Shown: positions 52,831 to 62,322, counted from the stretch's first letter. The stretch: 64,000 nucleotides of DNA from Blastococcus sp. CT_GayMR16 (GCF_004570875.1 NZ_SPQK01000015.1:1-64000), one strand, 5' to 3'. The notes: generated by a model from the sequence alone, not told the origin. Numbers and translations are program-made.

Positions 52831-54921
52831 ATGATGCACAGCTCCGTTCGCGGGCGTACCGCCTTGTGCGGGCTCGCCACCGCCGTACTGGTCGGCTTCA
52901 CCACGACCGGCCTCATCGCGCCCGCCGCGGCGGACCCCGAGAGCTTCCGGCCACAGCTGGTCACGGTCGACACCCCCACGAGCGCCGACCGGGAGCTGCT
53001 GCAGACCCTGGGTCTCGACCTCACCGAGCACGCCGGCCAGGACTACGTCGAGGTCGTGCTGCACACCCTCGACGACGTGGCTGCGCTCGCCACCGCAGGG
53101 CTGAGCTACGACGTCCGCATCCCCGACCTGCTGGTCCGCGAGGCCGAGAACAATCAGGTGAACGCGGCCTACGCGGCGACGACGGCCACCTCGCCCCTGC
53201 CGTCCGGGCGGGACGCGTACCGCACGCTGGACGACTACGACGCCGACATGGCGGCGCTCGCCGCATCCCACCCCGACCTGGTCACCTCGTTCTCCCTGCC
53301 GCACCCGTCGCTGGACGGCAAGCAGATCAACGGCATCGAGATCGGGCAGAACGTGACCGGACCCGAGCAGGGGCTGCCGGTGTTCCTCATGCTCGGCGTG
53401 CACCACGCGCGCGAGTGGCCCTCCGGGGAGCACGCGATGGAGTTCGCGATCGACCTCGTCGAGAACTACGGCAGCGACCCCCGGATCACCGACCTCGTGA
53501 ACCGCTCGCGGGTGATCGTGGTGCCGGTGCTGAACGTCGACGGTTTCGACAAGTCCCGCACCGACGGCGAGTTGATCGATCTGCGTGCGGCCGACGGGGG
53601 CGGCACAGCGACCATCCTGGGCACGCCCGGCAACGCGTACATGCGCAAGAACTGCCGCGTCGTCGACGGGCAGGACACCCCCGACGGAACCTGCGCCCTC
53701 GCGGCCACCAGCCCCGGCGGTTACGGGATCGGCGTCGACCTGAACCGCAACTACGGCGGCTACTGGGGCGGTCCCGGGGCTTCGGACGTCTTCGCCGACC
53801 CCACGTACCGCGGCGCCGCGGCGTTCTCCGAGCCCGAGACGCAGAACATCCGGGAGCTGATCAGCGGCCGTCAGGTGACGACGCTGATCACCAACCACAC
53901 GTTCTCCAACCTGGTGCTCCGCCCGAACGGCGCGGCACCGGACCTGGTGCCCGGCAGCGAGGGCATCCCGCTGGGTGACCCCCACGACGAGGCGGCGCTG
54001 AAAGCGCTCGGTGACGAGATGGCTGCGCAGAACGGCTACACGAGCCAGCACGCGTGGGAACTCTACGACACCACCGGCTCGGTCGAGGACTGGTCGTACA
54101 ACGCGACGGGCGGTTTCGGGTACACGTTCGAGATCGGCCCGGACGAGTTCCACCCGCCGTTCCCGAAGGTGGTGGACGAGTACCTGGGTGCCGGGGAGTA
54201 CAGCGGCAAGGGCAACCGGGAGGCGTTCCTGATCGCGCTCGAGAACGCCGTCGACCCGGCGACGCACTCGGTGCTCACCGGCGAGGCCCCGGCCGGAGCG
54301 ACCCTGCGGCTGCGGAAGACGTTCGCCACCCCGACCTGGGACGGCTCGATCCAGGACAGCCTCGACACGGCGATGACCGTCGGACCGGACGGCCGGTACA
54401 CCTGGCACGTCAACCCCTCCACCCGCCCGGTGGTGATGGACCGGCAGGTCGAGACGGTGTCCGGCGACCCGGTGGCGGAGGAGTCGTGGACCGGGACGAC
54501 GGCACCGCTCCAGTCCACCGACCAGGAGTTCACCGTCGACCAGGACGTCGACCTGCTCGAGATCAACCTGGACTGGCCGACTGCTGACGACCTGGACCTC
54601 GAGGTCTATCGCACGAACGCCGACGGCTCGCTGACGCAGGTCGGCAGCTCGGGGAACTCGGTCAACGAGAAGGAGCGGGTGCTGCTGCAGGACCCGGCGC
54701 TGGGCACCTACGTGCTGCGGGTGATCAACTTTGCCTCGGTGACGCCGAGCTGGACGCTGACCGCCGAGCTGTTCGACGCCGACACCTCGACGGTGCCCGG
54801 GCTGGTGGAGAACTGGACGCTGACCTGCGAGCGCGACGGCGCGGTGGCCCAGACCGTGCCGGTCGTCGTCGACCGCGGGCAGCAGCTCCAGGTCGACCTC
54901 ACCGCCTGCGGACGCCCCTGA
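52831..54921 (+). CDS. Secreted M14 zinc carboxypeptidase
   Basis: A 696-residue exported peptidase. A Sec signal peptide covers MMHSSVRGRTALCGLA to APAAAD (about residues 1-35). The zinc site starts with HHARE in MLGVHHAREWPS, the third ligand is His in LITNHTFSN, and the catalytic Glu is in YTFEIGPDEFHPP. A C-terminal beta-sandwich (DVDLLEINLDWPTADDLDLE, then VLRVINFASVTPSWTLTAELF) resembles pre-peptidase C-type domains. ATG 52831 has GGAGAGG in front. It removes C-terminal residues from extracellular peptides, fitting a scavenging life. Confidence 0.92.
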   Translation: MMHSSVRGRTALCGLATAVLVGFTTTGLIAPAAADPESFRPQLVTVDTPTSADRELLQTLGLDLTEHAGQDYVEVVLHTLDDVAALATAGLSYDVRIPDLLVREAENNQVNAAYAATTATSPLPSGRDAYRTLDDYDADMAALAASHPDLVTSFSLPHPSLDGKQINGIEIGQNVTGPEQGLPVFLMLGVHHAREWPSGEHAMEFAIDLVENYGSDPRITDLVNRSRVIVVPVLNVDGFDKSRTDGELIDLRAADGGGTATILGTPGNAYMRKNCRVVDGQDTPDGTCALAATSPGGYGIGVDLNRNYGGYWGGPGASDVFADPTYRGAAAFSEPETQNIRELISGRQVTTLITNHTFSNLVLRPNGAAPDLVPGSEGIPLGDPHDEAALKALGDEMAAQNGYTSQHAWELYDTTGSVEDWSYNATGGFGYTFEIGPDEFHPPFPKVVDEYLGAGEYSGKGNREAFLIALENAVDPATHSVLTGEAPAGATLRLRKTFATPTWDGSIQDSLDTAMTVGPDGRYTWHVNPSTRPVVMDRQVETVSGDPVAEESWTGTTAPLQSTDQEFTVDQDVDLLEINLDWPTADDLDLEVYRTNADGSLTQVGSSGNSVNEKERVLLQDPALGTYVLRVINFASVTPSWTLTAELFDADTSTVPGLVENWTLTCERDGAVAQTVPVVVDRGQQLQVDLTACGRP

Positions 54922-54943
54922 GTCGCGGACGGCCGGGCGGGAG

Positions 54944-54971
54944 GGCGGGGCGACAGCTCCGTCGTCCCGCC
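54944..54971. terminator. Terminator between convergent genes
   Basis: 11-bp arms (54944-54954, 54961-54971) with one G-T pair and a 6-nt loop, between the carboxypeptidase and DUF817 genes. Confidence 0.6.
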
Positions 54972-54982
54972 CGCTCGGTAGA

Positions 54983-55831
54983 TCAGCTCGCCGCGGGGAC
55001 CCGCTGGGATCGCTCCGGCGAGTGCGACACCAGCTCGGGCGGCGCCTCGTACGCCCTCAGGACGGTTCTCTCCGCCGCGCTCCCGTAGAGCTTTCCTTCG
55101 TAGGCCTTGACCGCCGCGACCAGCACGATGCTCACCACGACGAGCAGCGACCACGACCCGAGCTTGGCTGCGTGGACGAGGGTCCACACCGACTCCTGCG
55201 AGGGGTACTGCCAGGCGCGCAGGAAGGTCGCGGCGTTCTCCGCGGCCCAGAGGAAGAAGCCGATGAGGACGAACGACAGGGCCAGCGGCATCGCGTACCG
55301 GTGCCGGCCGACGGTGAAGTGCACCCAGGCGCGCCTGGTCACGAAGAGCAGGACGAGCGCGAGCAGCAGCCGCACATCCCACGTCACGTGCGACGTGAAG
55401 AAGTTCAGATAGATGAGGCCGGCCACGAAGGCTGTCGTGCGGGCCCGGTAGCCGGTGATCCGCAGGTGGAACCGACGCCACGCCTGGCAGACGTAGCTGC
55501 CCACCGCGGCGTACATGAAGCCGCTGTAGAGCGGCACACCGCCGATCGTGGCGAGGCCGGTGTCGGGATAGGACCACGACCCCTGGCGGACCTTGAACAC
55601 CTCGAGCGCCAGGCCGACGAGGTGGAAGCCGAAGATGACGGCGACCTCGCGGCCGGTCTCCCAGCGTGTCAGCCAGAGCACCAGCGTGACCCCGAGGCAC
55701 CAGATCAGCAGCGCGTCGGCGGGGTCGATCGGCAGCGGCACGACCCGGACGAGAGCCAGACCGAGGAAGAACAGGACGGCGAACAGGCAGCACTGCGCCT
55801 CGATCCAGGCGAACCGCAGCAGCTGCTTCAT
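54983..55831 (-). CDS. DUF817-family membrane protein
   Basis: A 282-residue integral membrane protein with about eight helices. LVGLALEVFKVRQGSWSYPD, PLYSGFMYAAVGSYVCQAWR and LNFFTSHVTWDVR are the conserved DUF817 stretches. No enzymatic role is established. ATG 55831 lies 7 nt after TAGCCT, another leaderless-looking start. Convergent with the carboxypeptidase gene. Confidence 0.85.
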   Translation of the reverse strand: MKQLLRFAWIEAQCCLFAVLFFLGLALVRVVPLPIDPADALLIWCLGVTLVLWLTRWETGREVAVIFGFHLVGLALEVFKVRQGSWSYPDTGLATIGGVPLYSGFMYAAVGSYVCQAWRRFHLRITGYRARTTAFVAGLIYLNFFTSHVTWDVRLLLALVLLFVTRRAWVHFTVGRHRYAMPLALSFVLIGFFLWAAENAATFLRAWQYPSQESVWTLVHAAKLGSWSLLVVVSIVLVAAVKAYEGKLYGSAAERTVLRAYEAPPELVSHSPERSQRVPAAS

Positions 55832-55925
55832 CCGCGGAAGGCTAGATGAGCGGCGGCCGGGGGCCGGGGCACTGCCGGACACGCGTGTCGGTGGCTAGGT
55901 CCCCCGGGGCCGGGCCAGCCGGACC

Positions 55926-56504
55926 TCAACGGGGCGTGGACGGGCTCGGCCGGAAGGCCGGCCCGTGCGCGCAGACGACGAGCGTGGCCAGGTCGAGCAC
56001 GCGCTCGCGCTGCTGCCGCAACTGCTCCCGGTCGGTGCAGTAGGGGTCGTCGGCCGGCCCCTGCTCCGTCCACCACAGGTGCGTCAGGGCGACGACGTCG
56101 TCGGGTGTGCCCACGAGCGTGGTGATGTCCTGCGGCGTGTGCCCGGGGGTGGCCAGCAACCGGATGCTGGGCGAGAGCTGCACGCCGTCGGCGGGGCGGC
56201 GGGTGAACGTGTGGCCCTCGATGACGGACTGGAAGTCGTGCACCGGGACCACGGGGAAGAGGGCGACGTTGAGGGTGTGGTCGAGGTGGTGGTGGCTGAC
56301 GACGACGTCCGTCACGTCCTCAGGTCGGACGCCGAGCTCGCGCAGCGGCCGGAGGATGAGGTCGCGGTCGGCCACCATGCCCGGATCCACGACGACGACG
56401 CGGTCGGCGTCGCGCACGAGGCTCACCGTGCCCGCGACGTGCGGCATGCGCACGTAGCCCTCGACGAGGACGTCGACACGGGCAGTTCGCGACAGCTCGG
56501 GCAT
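55926..56504 (-). CDS. Metallo-beta-lactamase-fold hydrolase (MBLAC1-like)
   Basis: A 192-residue MBL-fold protein. The HxHxDH motif is VVVSHHHLDHTLNVALF near residue 72, with His in LLATPGHTPQDIT and a late His in CAHGPAF. The ATG at 56504 is 7 nt behind TAGCGT, a leaderless-type start. The length and layout resemble MBLAC1-like hydrolases acting on glyoxalase-type thioesters or RNA ends. Divergent from msrA. Confidence 0.85.
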   Translation of the reverse strand: MPELSRTARVDVLVEGYVRMPHVAGTVSLVRDADRVVVVDPGMVADRDLILRPLRELGVRPEDVTDVVVSHHHLDHTLNVALFPVVPVHDFQSVIEGHTFTRRPADGVQLSPSIRLLATPGHTPQDITTLVGTPDDVVALTHLWWTEQGPADDPYCTDREQLRQQRERVLDLATLVVCAHGPAFRPSPSTPR

Positions 56505-56614
56505 GCGGCGGACGCTAGCAACCGGGCTGAGCGCCGGAGTTGCGGCTCGGGTCGGAAACAGAGGCATCGGTCGAGGTGTTGTGAGGGGTGTGCTCGATCA
56601 GAAGGAGGCACACG

Positions 56615-57130
56615 ATGACCACTGAGACAGCCATCCTCGCCGGCGGTTGCTTCTGGGGCGCCCAGGAGTTGCTGCGGAAGCGTGCGGGGGTGATCTCGAC
56701 CCGTGTCGGGTATTCCGGAGGCGACACCCCGAACGCGACCTACCAGAATCACGGCGATCACGCGGAGGCGGTCGAGATCGTCTTCGACCCCGACGTCATC
56801 TCGTTCCGGGACGTGCTGGAGTTCTTCTTCCAGATCCATGACCCGTCGACCGCGAACCGGCAGGGCAACGACGTGGGCCGCAGCTACCGCTCGGCGATCT
56901 TCTACACGAGCGAGGAGCAGAAGCGCGTCGCTCTGGACACGATCGCCGACGTCGACGCGTCGGGCCTGTGGCCCGGCACGGTCGTCACCGAGGTGACCGC
57001 GGCCGGGCCGTTCTGGGAGGCCGAGGAGGAGCACCAGGACTACCTGCAGAAGATCCCCTACGGCTACACCTGCCACTTCGTGCGGCCCGACTGGGTGCTC
57101 CCGCGCCGCCAGGCGCAGATCGTTCGATAG
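56615..57130 (+). CDS. msrA: Peptide methionine (S)-S-oxide reductase
   Basis: A 171-residue MsrA that repairs oxidised methionine. The catalytic cysteine is in [14 protein letters not shown] at residue 12, followed by [19 protein letters not shown] and [12 protein letters not shown] second Cys in [12 protein letters not shown] near the C-terminus can recycle the first. ATG 56615 has GAAGGAGG. A strong terminator follows. Confidence 0.96.
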   Translation: MTTETAILAGGCFWGAQELLRKRAGVISTRVGYSGGDTPNATYQNHGDHAEAVEIVFDPDVISFRDVLEFFFQIHDPSTANRQGNDVGRSYRSAIFYTSEEQKRVALDTIADVDASGLWPGTVVTEVTAAGPFWEAEEEHQDYLQKIPYGYTCHFVRPDWVLPRRQAQIVR

Positions 57131-57156
57131 CCGAACCGCTGAGGGCGACAGACAGC

Positions 57157-57197
57157 ACACGAGGGGTGCGGAGACCCGGTCTCCGCACCCCTCGTGT
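57157..57197. terminator. Strong hairpin terminator after msrA
   Basis: Perfect 20-bp arms (57157-57176, 57178-57197) around one base, 26 bp after the msrA stop. No U tract follows, the I-shaped form common in actinobacteria. Confidence 0.8.
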
Positions 57198-57289
57198 CGA
57201 CGCGCGAGGGGCTCGTCCCTGTCGTCGCCTGGTGGGAGGCTGACCGTGCCGCTGGACGGCGGCGCGGGCAGTCGACGGAGCGAGGCAGC

Positions 57290-57742
57290 ATGCAGGACGT
57301 GGAGGTCCGCCGGCACACGGCGGCACCCGTGCAGCGGGTATGGGACGTGGCGACCGACCTCGCGGGCGCACCGCAGGTGATCCAGGGGGTCGACGCCGTT
57401 GAGGTGCTCACGCCGGGGCCCTTCGGCCTCGGGACGCGCTGGCGGGAGACGCGCACGATGATGGGCCGGTCGGCGACCGAGGAGATGACGGTGACCGCGG
57501 TGGAACCGCAGCGGTCCTACACCGTCGAGGCGACGAGTTCAGGCGCCCACTACGTGTCGACCTTCGCGTTCGCGCCGTCCGCGGACGGCGGAACCGACGT
57601 GACGACGACCTTCGGCGGCCGGCCGACCAGCACGGTGGCGCGAGTCCTCGGCGCGGTCACCGCCCCGCTGGCCCGACGCGCCGTGACCAAGGCTCTGGAG
57701 CAGGACCTGGGCGACATCGCGGAGGCGGCCGAGCGGGGCTGA
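57290..57742 (+). CDS. SRPBCC-fold protein (START/Bet v1-like)
   Basis: A 150-residue hydrophobic-ligand-binding protein. It begins MQDVEVRRHTAAPVQRVWDVATDLAGAP, typical of polyketide-cyclase/dehydrase-like SRPBCC proteins. VEVLTPGPFGLGTRWRETRT follows, with a C-terminal helix (ARRAVTKALEQDLGDIAEAAE) closing the pocket. ATG 57290 has GGAGCGAGG. The ligand is unknown; it is not next to the cox genes, so it should not be taken for CoxG. Confidence 0.85.
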   Translation: MQDVEVRRHTAAPVQRVWDVATDLAGAPQVIQGVDAVEVLTPGPFGLGTRWRETRTMMGRSATEEMTVTAVEPQRSYTVEATSSGAHYVSTFAFAPSADGGTDVTTTFGGRPTSTVARVLGAVTAPLARRAVTKALEQDLGDIAEAAERG

Positions 57743-57831
57743 CCCCCGTCCCCGAACTCCACCGATGAGTCCCGCCGGCCCGCCCGGTCGAGCAGGACGT
57801 ACCCGTCGCCTTACCGACCTGGAGACCTCCC

Positions 57832-58029
57832 GTGACCACGCCCGCCCACCCCGGCCGCACGCTGTTCGTGAACATGCCCGTAGCGGACCTGGAGCGCAGC
57901 AAGGCGTTCTTCGCGACGCTCGGCTTCAGCTTCAACCCGAACTTCACCGACGAGACTGCCGCCTGGATGGATCCGGCGGCGGCGCCGGGCCCCGAGGAGT
58001 TCGCGACCAGCCGCCTGGCACCAACCTGA
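57832..58029 (+). pseudogene. VOC/glyoxalase-family gene with large internal deletion
   Basis: GTG 57832 encodes 65 residues. Residues 1-44 ([37 protein letters not shown]) match the start of a common actinobacterial VOC protein of about 130-145 residues. The chain then jumps to [14 protein letters not shown], which in full-length relatives is the C-terminal end (typically following EVMWMDPAAA). Roughly 65-70 residues, including the second betaalphabetabetabeta unit, are missing in frame. The fragment cannot form the metal site. Confidence 0.7.
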
Positions 58030-58042
58030 CGGTCGGGTACAC

Positions 58043-58483
58043 CTAGCTGAGCTGCTCGGCCAACGCGACGATGATCCCGACGGGGCCGCGGACGTAGCAG
58101 AGCCGGTAGCTGTCCTGGTACTGCACTACCTCTCCGATGAGCTCCGCTCCGTGGGCTCGCAGGCCGGCGACAGCGGCGTCGATGTCGTCGACGGTGAACA
58201 TGATGCTGCGCAGGCCCAGTGTGTTGCCCAGTGCATTGTCCGGCTGAGTGCTGACCGCCGCGGGGGTGTGGAACTTCGTCAGCTCGAGCCGACCGTGGTC
58301 GTCCGCGGTCCGCATCATCGCGATGTCGACTCGAACGCCGTCGAGCCCGTTGAGACGGTCCACCGAAGGTCCCTCGATCGGCGCCCGGCCCTCCAGCTCC
58401 ATCCCGAGTTCGGCGAAGAACGCGATGGCGGCCTCGAGGTCGTCGACGACGACGCTCACGTGGTCCAGCCGCTGAAGTGCCAT
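58043..58483 (-). CDS. VOC/glyoxalase-family protein
   Basis: A 146-residue protein of two betaalphabetabetabeta units (LDHVSVVVDDLEAAIAFFAELGMELEG, then LRSIMFTVDDIDAAVAGLRAHGAEL). His in LDHVSV, Glu in LELTKF and a His/Glu pair in the second unit are candidate metal ligands. RBS AAGAAGGG precedes ATG 58483. Lactoylglutathione-lyase-like or resistance functions are possible; it ends 13 bp from the truncated VOC remnant on the other strand. Confidence 0.85.
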   Translation of the reverse strand: MALQRLDHVSVVVDDLEAAIAFFAELGMELEGRAPIEGPSVDRLNGLDGVRVDIAMMRTADDHGRLELTKFHTPAAVSTQPDNALGNTLGLRSIMFTVDDIDAAVAGLRAHGAELIGEVVQYQDSYRLCYVRGPVGIIVALAEQLS

Positions 58484-58524
58484 GGTGGTTGCCCTTCTTC
58501 AATAGACAGCCGCCAGCAACGTCG

Positions 58525-58558
58525 GAGGGGCGGGCGACCACGTGGTCGCCCGCCCCTC
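58525..58558. terminator. Perfect 34-bp palindrome, terminator after nrdJ
   Basis: Two 17-bp arms (58525-58541, 58542-58557/8) without a spacer. It lies 67 bp after the nrdJ stop and upstream of the VOC gene, separating the two minus-strand transcripts. Confidence 0.75.
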
Positions 58559-58625
58559 TTACTCGCACTCCGTCACTGGTGTCAGATTGCTCAGAACATC
58601 AGAGACAGGATCCTGATGCTTGCTG

Positions 58626-61505
58626 TCAGCTGCAGCCGCTGGTGGAGCCGCAGCCCTCGCAGACGTAGCAGCTACCGGCCGGGCGCATCTTCGTGCCGCA
58701 GGTCATGCACAGCGGCGCGTCGGTGGCGGTCCCGGTGACGAGCTCGAGGAGCTCGGCCGAGGAGTGGGCCTCCTTGACCGACTTCGGGCCCTCCGGGGTG
58801 ACCTTCTCCTCCACCTTGGCGGTCGCGATCGGCGCGGAGCTGCGGAGCTCCTCCAGGTCGACGTCCTCCTCGATGACCTCGGCGGTCGCGGCCGAGGTGC
58901 CGTAACCGGAGACCTGGGCGGCCCGCTCCTCGGCGGAGAAGATGCCCAGCCCGGCCCGCGTCTCGACGGGCAGGTGGTCCAGCGCCAGGCGACGGAAGAT
59001 GTAGTCCATCACCGACTGGGCGAGGCGGATGTCCGGGTCGTCGGTCATGCCGGCCGGCTCGAAGCGCATGTTGGTGAACTTCTGGATGTAGGTCTCCAGC
59101 GGCACACCGTGCTGCAGCGCGATCGAGATGCCGATCGAGAAGGCGTCCATCACACCGGCCAGGGTCGAGCCCTGCTTGCCGAGCTTCAGAAACACCTCAC
59201 CGAGGCTGCCGTCGTCGTACATGCCGGCAGTCATGTAGCCCTCGGCGCCGGCGACGCTGAAGGACGTCGTGACGCTCGTCCGCTTCTTCGGCAGGCGCTT
59301 GCGCACCGGGTGGGACAGCGCAGCGGGGGCAGCGGACTGGACCGTCGCCTCCTCCTTCGTGCCGTCGTTCTTGCCCTTGCCACCGGACAGCGGCTGGCCG
59401 ACCTTGCAGTTGTCGCGGTAGATCGCCAGTGCCTTGAGACCGAACTTCCAGCCCTGGAAGTAGATGTTCGCGACGTCCTCGACGGTCGCCGTCTCCGGCA
59501 TGTTGACCGTCTTGCTGATCGCACCGGAGATGAACGGCTGGACCGCGGCCATCATGCGCACGTGGCCCATCGGGGAGATGGCCCGCTCGCCCATGGCGCA
59601 GTCGAACACCTCGTAGTGCTCCGGCCGCAGAGTCGGGGCGTTGACGACGTGGCCGTGCTCGGCGATGAACTCGATGATCGCCTCGATCTGCTCGTCCTGG
59701 TAGCCCAGGCTCTTGAGCGCCCGCGGCACCGTCTGGTTGACGATCTGCATGGAGCCGCCGCCGACCAGCTTCTTGAACTTGACCAGCGAGAAGTCCGGCT
59801 CGATGCCGGTCGTGTCGCAGTCCATCATGAACCCGATGGTCCCGGTCGGGGCCAGCACCGAGGCCTGGGCGTTGCGCCAGCCGTTGTCGGCGCCGATCTC
59901 GAGGCACTCCTGCCACTGGGCGGTCGCGGCCTTGAGCACGTCGGCGTCGTCGGCGCCGACCGGACGGATCGCGTCGTTGGCGGCCGAGTGCTTGCGCATG
60001 ACCCGGGCGTGGGCGTCGGCGTTGCGGGCGTATCCGTCGTAGGCACCGACGATGCCGGCCAGCTCGGCCGAACGGCGGTAGGCCGTTCCGGTCATGAGCG
60101 AGGTGATCGCCGCGGCGAGGGTCTGGCCACCACGGGAGTCGTAGGCGTGCCCGGTCGCCATGAGCAGCGCGCCGAGGTTGGCGTAGCCGATGCCCAGCTG
60201 GCGGTAGGCGCGGGTGGTCTCGCCGATCGGCGCGGTCGGGAAGTCGGCGAAGCAGATCGAGATGTCCATCGCGGTGATGACCAGCTCGACGGACTTCACG
60301 AAGGTCTTCGAGTCGAACGTGCCGTCGGACTTGAGGAACTTCATGAGGTTCAGCGACGCCAGGTTGCACGAGCTGTTGTCCAGGCTCATGTACTCCGAGC
60401 ACGGGTTGGACGCGTTGATCCGGCCGGTCTCGGGGTTGGTGTGCCAGTCGTTGATCGTGTCGTCGTACTGGATGCCCGGGTCCGCGCACTCCCAGGCAGC
60501 CTGGGTGACCTTGTTGAACAGGGTCTTGGCATCGACGGTCTCGATCACCGAGCCGTCGATGCGGGCACGCAGACCGAACTCGGCGCCGTCCTCGACCGCG
60601 CGCATGAACTCGTCCGAGACACGGACGGAGTTGTTCGCGTTCTGGTACTGGACGCTGGTGATGTCCTTGCCACCGAGGTCCATGTCGTAGCCGGCGTCGC
60701 GCAGCGCGCGGATCTTGTTCTCCTCGCGCGCCTTGGTCTCGATGAACTCCTCGATGTCGGGGTGGTCGATGTCGAGGACGACCATCTTCGCCGCGCGGCG
60801 GGTGGCGCCACCGGACTTGATGGTGCCGGCGGAGGCATCGGCACCGCGCATGAAGCTGACCGGGCCGGAGGCGGTGCCGCCGGAGGACAGCAGCTCCTTG
60901 GAGGAGCGGATGCGGGAGAGGTTGAGGCCGGCACCGGAGCCGCCCTTGAAGATCAGGCCCTCCTCGCGGTACCAGTTCAGGATCGAGTCCATCTGGTCGT
61001 CGACGGCGAGGATGAAGCAGGCGCTGACCTGCTGCGGAGCACTCGTGCCGACGTTGAACCAGACCGGAGAGTTGAAGCTGAACACCTGGTGCATGAGCAT
61101 CCAGGTCATCTCGTGCTCGAAGATCTCGGCGTCGCTCTCGGTGGCGAAGTACCCGTGCTCGCGGCCGGCCGCACCGTAGGTGAGCACCACCCGGTCGATG
61201 AGCTGACGCAGGCTGCTCTCGCGCTGAGGCTGGCCGACGGCGCCGCGGAAGTACTTCGTCGTCACGATGTTGGTGGCGTTGATGCTCCACTCGGAGGGGA
61301 ACTCCACGCCGCGCTGCTCGAAGTTGATCGAGCCGTCGCGCCAGTTGGTCATGACGACGTCGCGGCGCTCCCAGGTCACCTCGTCGTAGGGGTGCACACC
61401 GGCGGTGGTGAAGACGCGCTTGATCTTGAGGCCCTTGCCCCGGCTCGGCGCCTTGGCGCTGCGTCGGGCGCGGGAACCGGCCAGGCGGTCGTCGGTCTCG
61501 GTCAT
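58626..61505 (-). CDS. nrdJ: Vitamin-B12-dependent (class II) ribonucleotide reductase
   Basis: A 959-residue NrdJ that makes deoxyribonucleotides with adenosylcobalamin and needs no oxygen. FNSPVWFNVGT, SGAGLNLSRIRSSKELL and MRGADASAGTIKSGG form the N-terminal barrel. NPCSEYMSLDNSSCNLASLNL and LAPTGTIGFMMDCDTTGIEPD hold the active site. The C-terminus ends in CMTCGTKMRPAGSCYVC and CGSTSGCS, the redox and zinc-ribbon cysteines. The start ATG 61505 is 137 bp behind nrdR, so both are probably in one transcript. Confidence 0.97.
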   Translation of the reverse strand: MTETDDRLAGSRARRSAKAPSRGKGLKIKRVFTTAGVHPYDEVTWERRDVVMTNWRDGSINFEQRGVEFPSEWSINATNIVTTKYFRGAVGQPQRESSLRQLIDRVVLTYGAAGREHGYFATESDAEIFEHEMTWMLMHQVFSFNSPVWFNVGTSAPQQVSACFILAVDDQMDSILNWYREEGLIFKGGSGAGLNLSRIRSSKELLSSGGTASGPVSFMRGADASAGTIKSGGATRRAAKMVVLDIDHPDIEEFIETKAREENKIRALRDAGYDMDLGGKDITSVQYQNANNSVRVSDEFMRAVEDGAEFGLRARIDGSVIETVDAKTLFNKVTQAAWECADPGIQYDDTINDWHTNPETGRINASNPCSEYMSLDNSSCNLASLNLMKFLKSDGTFDSKTFVKSVELVITAMDISICFADFPTAPIGETTRAYRQLGIGYANLGALLMATGHAYDSRGGQTLAAAITSLMTGTAYRRSAELAGIVGAYDGYARNADAHARVMRKHSAANDAIRPVGADDADVLKAATAQWQECLEIGADNGWRNAQASVLAPTGTIGFMMDCDTTGIEPDFSLVKFKKLVGGGSMQIVNQTVPRALKSLGYQDEQIEAIIEFIAEHGHVVNAPTLRPEHYEVFDCAMGERAISPMGHVRMMAAVQPFISGAISKTVNMPETATVEDVANIYFQGWKFGLKALAIYRDNCKVGQPLSGGKGKNDGTKEEATVQSAAPAALSHPVRKRLPKKRTSVTTSFSVAGAEGYMTAGMYDDGSLGEVFLKLGKQGSTLAGVMDAFSIGISIALQHGVPLETYIQKFTNMRFEPAGMTDDPDIRLAQSVMDYIFRRLALDHLPVETRAGLGIFSAEERAAQVSGYGTSAATAEVIEEDVDLEELRSSAPIATAKVEEKVTPEGPKSVKEAHSSAELLELVTGTATDAPLCMTCGTKMRPAGSCYVCEGCGSTSGCS

Positions 61506-61642
61506 GGTGTGGAGCTCTCCCTGGTCGTCATGTGCTCTGTGTGCGCTGTGCGGTGCTGCGCGGTGGGTGGATCGGGAGGCTGGGGAAGAGCCGCGATCGG
61601 TGGTGCTCTTGTCCTGTGTCTAGCGGGTGCTACTGACAGTTC

Positions 61643-62152
61643 TCAGGTGCCGGCGGTCCTTGGTGCGGGGGTGCCGGTGGGTACTGGCTCGGGGGCGCCG
61701 GCGGTGGTCTGCCGGGCCTTCAGTTCGGCGATCTCCTTCTCGAAGTCCGCTACGGAGGTGAACGACCGGTAGACGCTCGCGAAGCGCAGGTAGGCGACCT
61801 CGTCGAGCTCCCGGAGCGGTCGCAGGATGGCTAGCCCGACCTCGGGGCTCGGGACCTCGGCCGCACCGGTCGCGCGGATGGCGTCCTCGACCTGCTGGGC
61901 GAGCAACTGGAGCTGGTCCTCGTCGACCGGCCGGCCCTGGCACGCCCGCCGCACTCCCGCGACCACCTTGGAGCGGTTGAACGGCTCGCTCACCCCGCTG
62001 CGCTTGACCACAGCGAGCACCGCCTCCTCGACGGTGGTGAACCGTCGATTGCACTTCGGGCAGGAACGACGGCGACGGGTGGTCGCCCCTTCGTCGGCTT
62101 CGCGCGAATCGATGACCCTGCTGTCTGCGTTGTGGCAGAACGGGCAGCGCAT
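61643..62152 (-). CDS. nrdR: NrdR transcriptional repressor
   Basis: A 169-residue ATP-cone repressor of ribonucleotide reductase genes. The N-terminal zinc ribbon is [20 protein letters not shown] with [10 protein letters not shown]; the ATP-cone follows ([20 protein letters not shown]). RBS GGAGGAGGTGAACCGAC is strong. The promoter 130-165 bp upstream holds two NrdR-box-like palindromes, consistent with autoregulation of the nrdR-nrdJ pair. Confidence 0.97.
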   Translation of the reverse strand: MRCPFCHNADSRVIDSREADEGATTRRRRSCPKCNRRFTTVEEAVLAVVKRSGVSEPFNRSKVVAGVRRACQGRPVDEDQLQLLAQQVEDAIRATGAAEVPSPEVGLAILRPLRELDEVAYLRFASVYRSFTSVADFEKEIAELKARQTTAGAPEPVPTGTPAPRTAGT

Positions 62153-62274
62153 GTCGGTTCACCTCCTCCCCGGGGTTCCGTCCGGGCCTTCCTGTGGACC
62201 CTCCTGGGGACATCCGGTGGATGTCCGGGGGAGAACCTGAGGATCGACCTGTGGACGGGCTTACAACTCTGTAA

Positions 62275-62322
62275 CTACTAGATGTAGGGGAACCCTAGGC
62301 CGGGTTCCACAAGATGTGCAAG
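62275..62322 (-). promoter_or_regulatory. nrdR-nrdJ promoter with two NrdR boxes 32 bp apart
   Basis: Minus strand: -35 TTGCAC (62321-62316), 18-nt spacer, -10 TAGGGT (62297-62292). Box 1 at 62275-62290 contains CTACATCTAG; box 2 at 62307-62322 contains ACATCTTGTG. Both follow the NrdR consensus core (C-T-A-C-A-T-C-T-A-G type). Their centres (62282.5 and 62314.5) are exactly 32 bp apart, three helical turns, the spacing needed by the NrdR tetramer. Box 2 overlaps the -35 and box 1 the start site. Confidence 0.75.

Noticed and set aside
57290-57742. CoxG, the SRPBCC protein of CO dehydrogenase operons
   Set aside because: It is 27 kb from the cox genes and lacks the C-terminal membrane anchor of CoxG.
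61506-61642. Cobalamin riboswitch between nrdR and nrdJ
   Set aside because: The gap is only 137 bp and shows no B12-box-like sequence; such riboswitches need about 200 nt.
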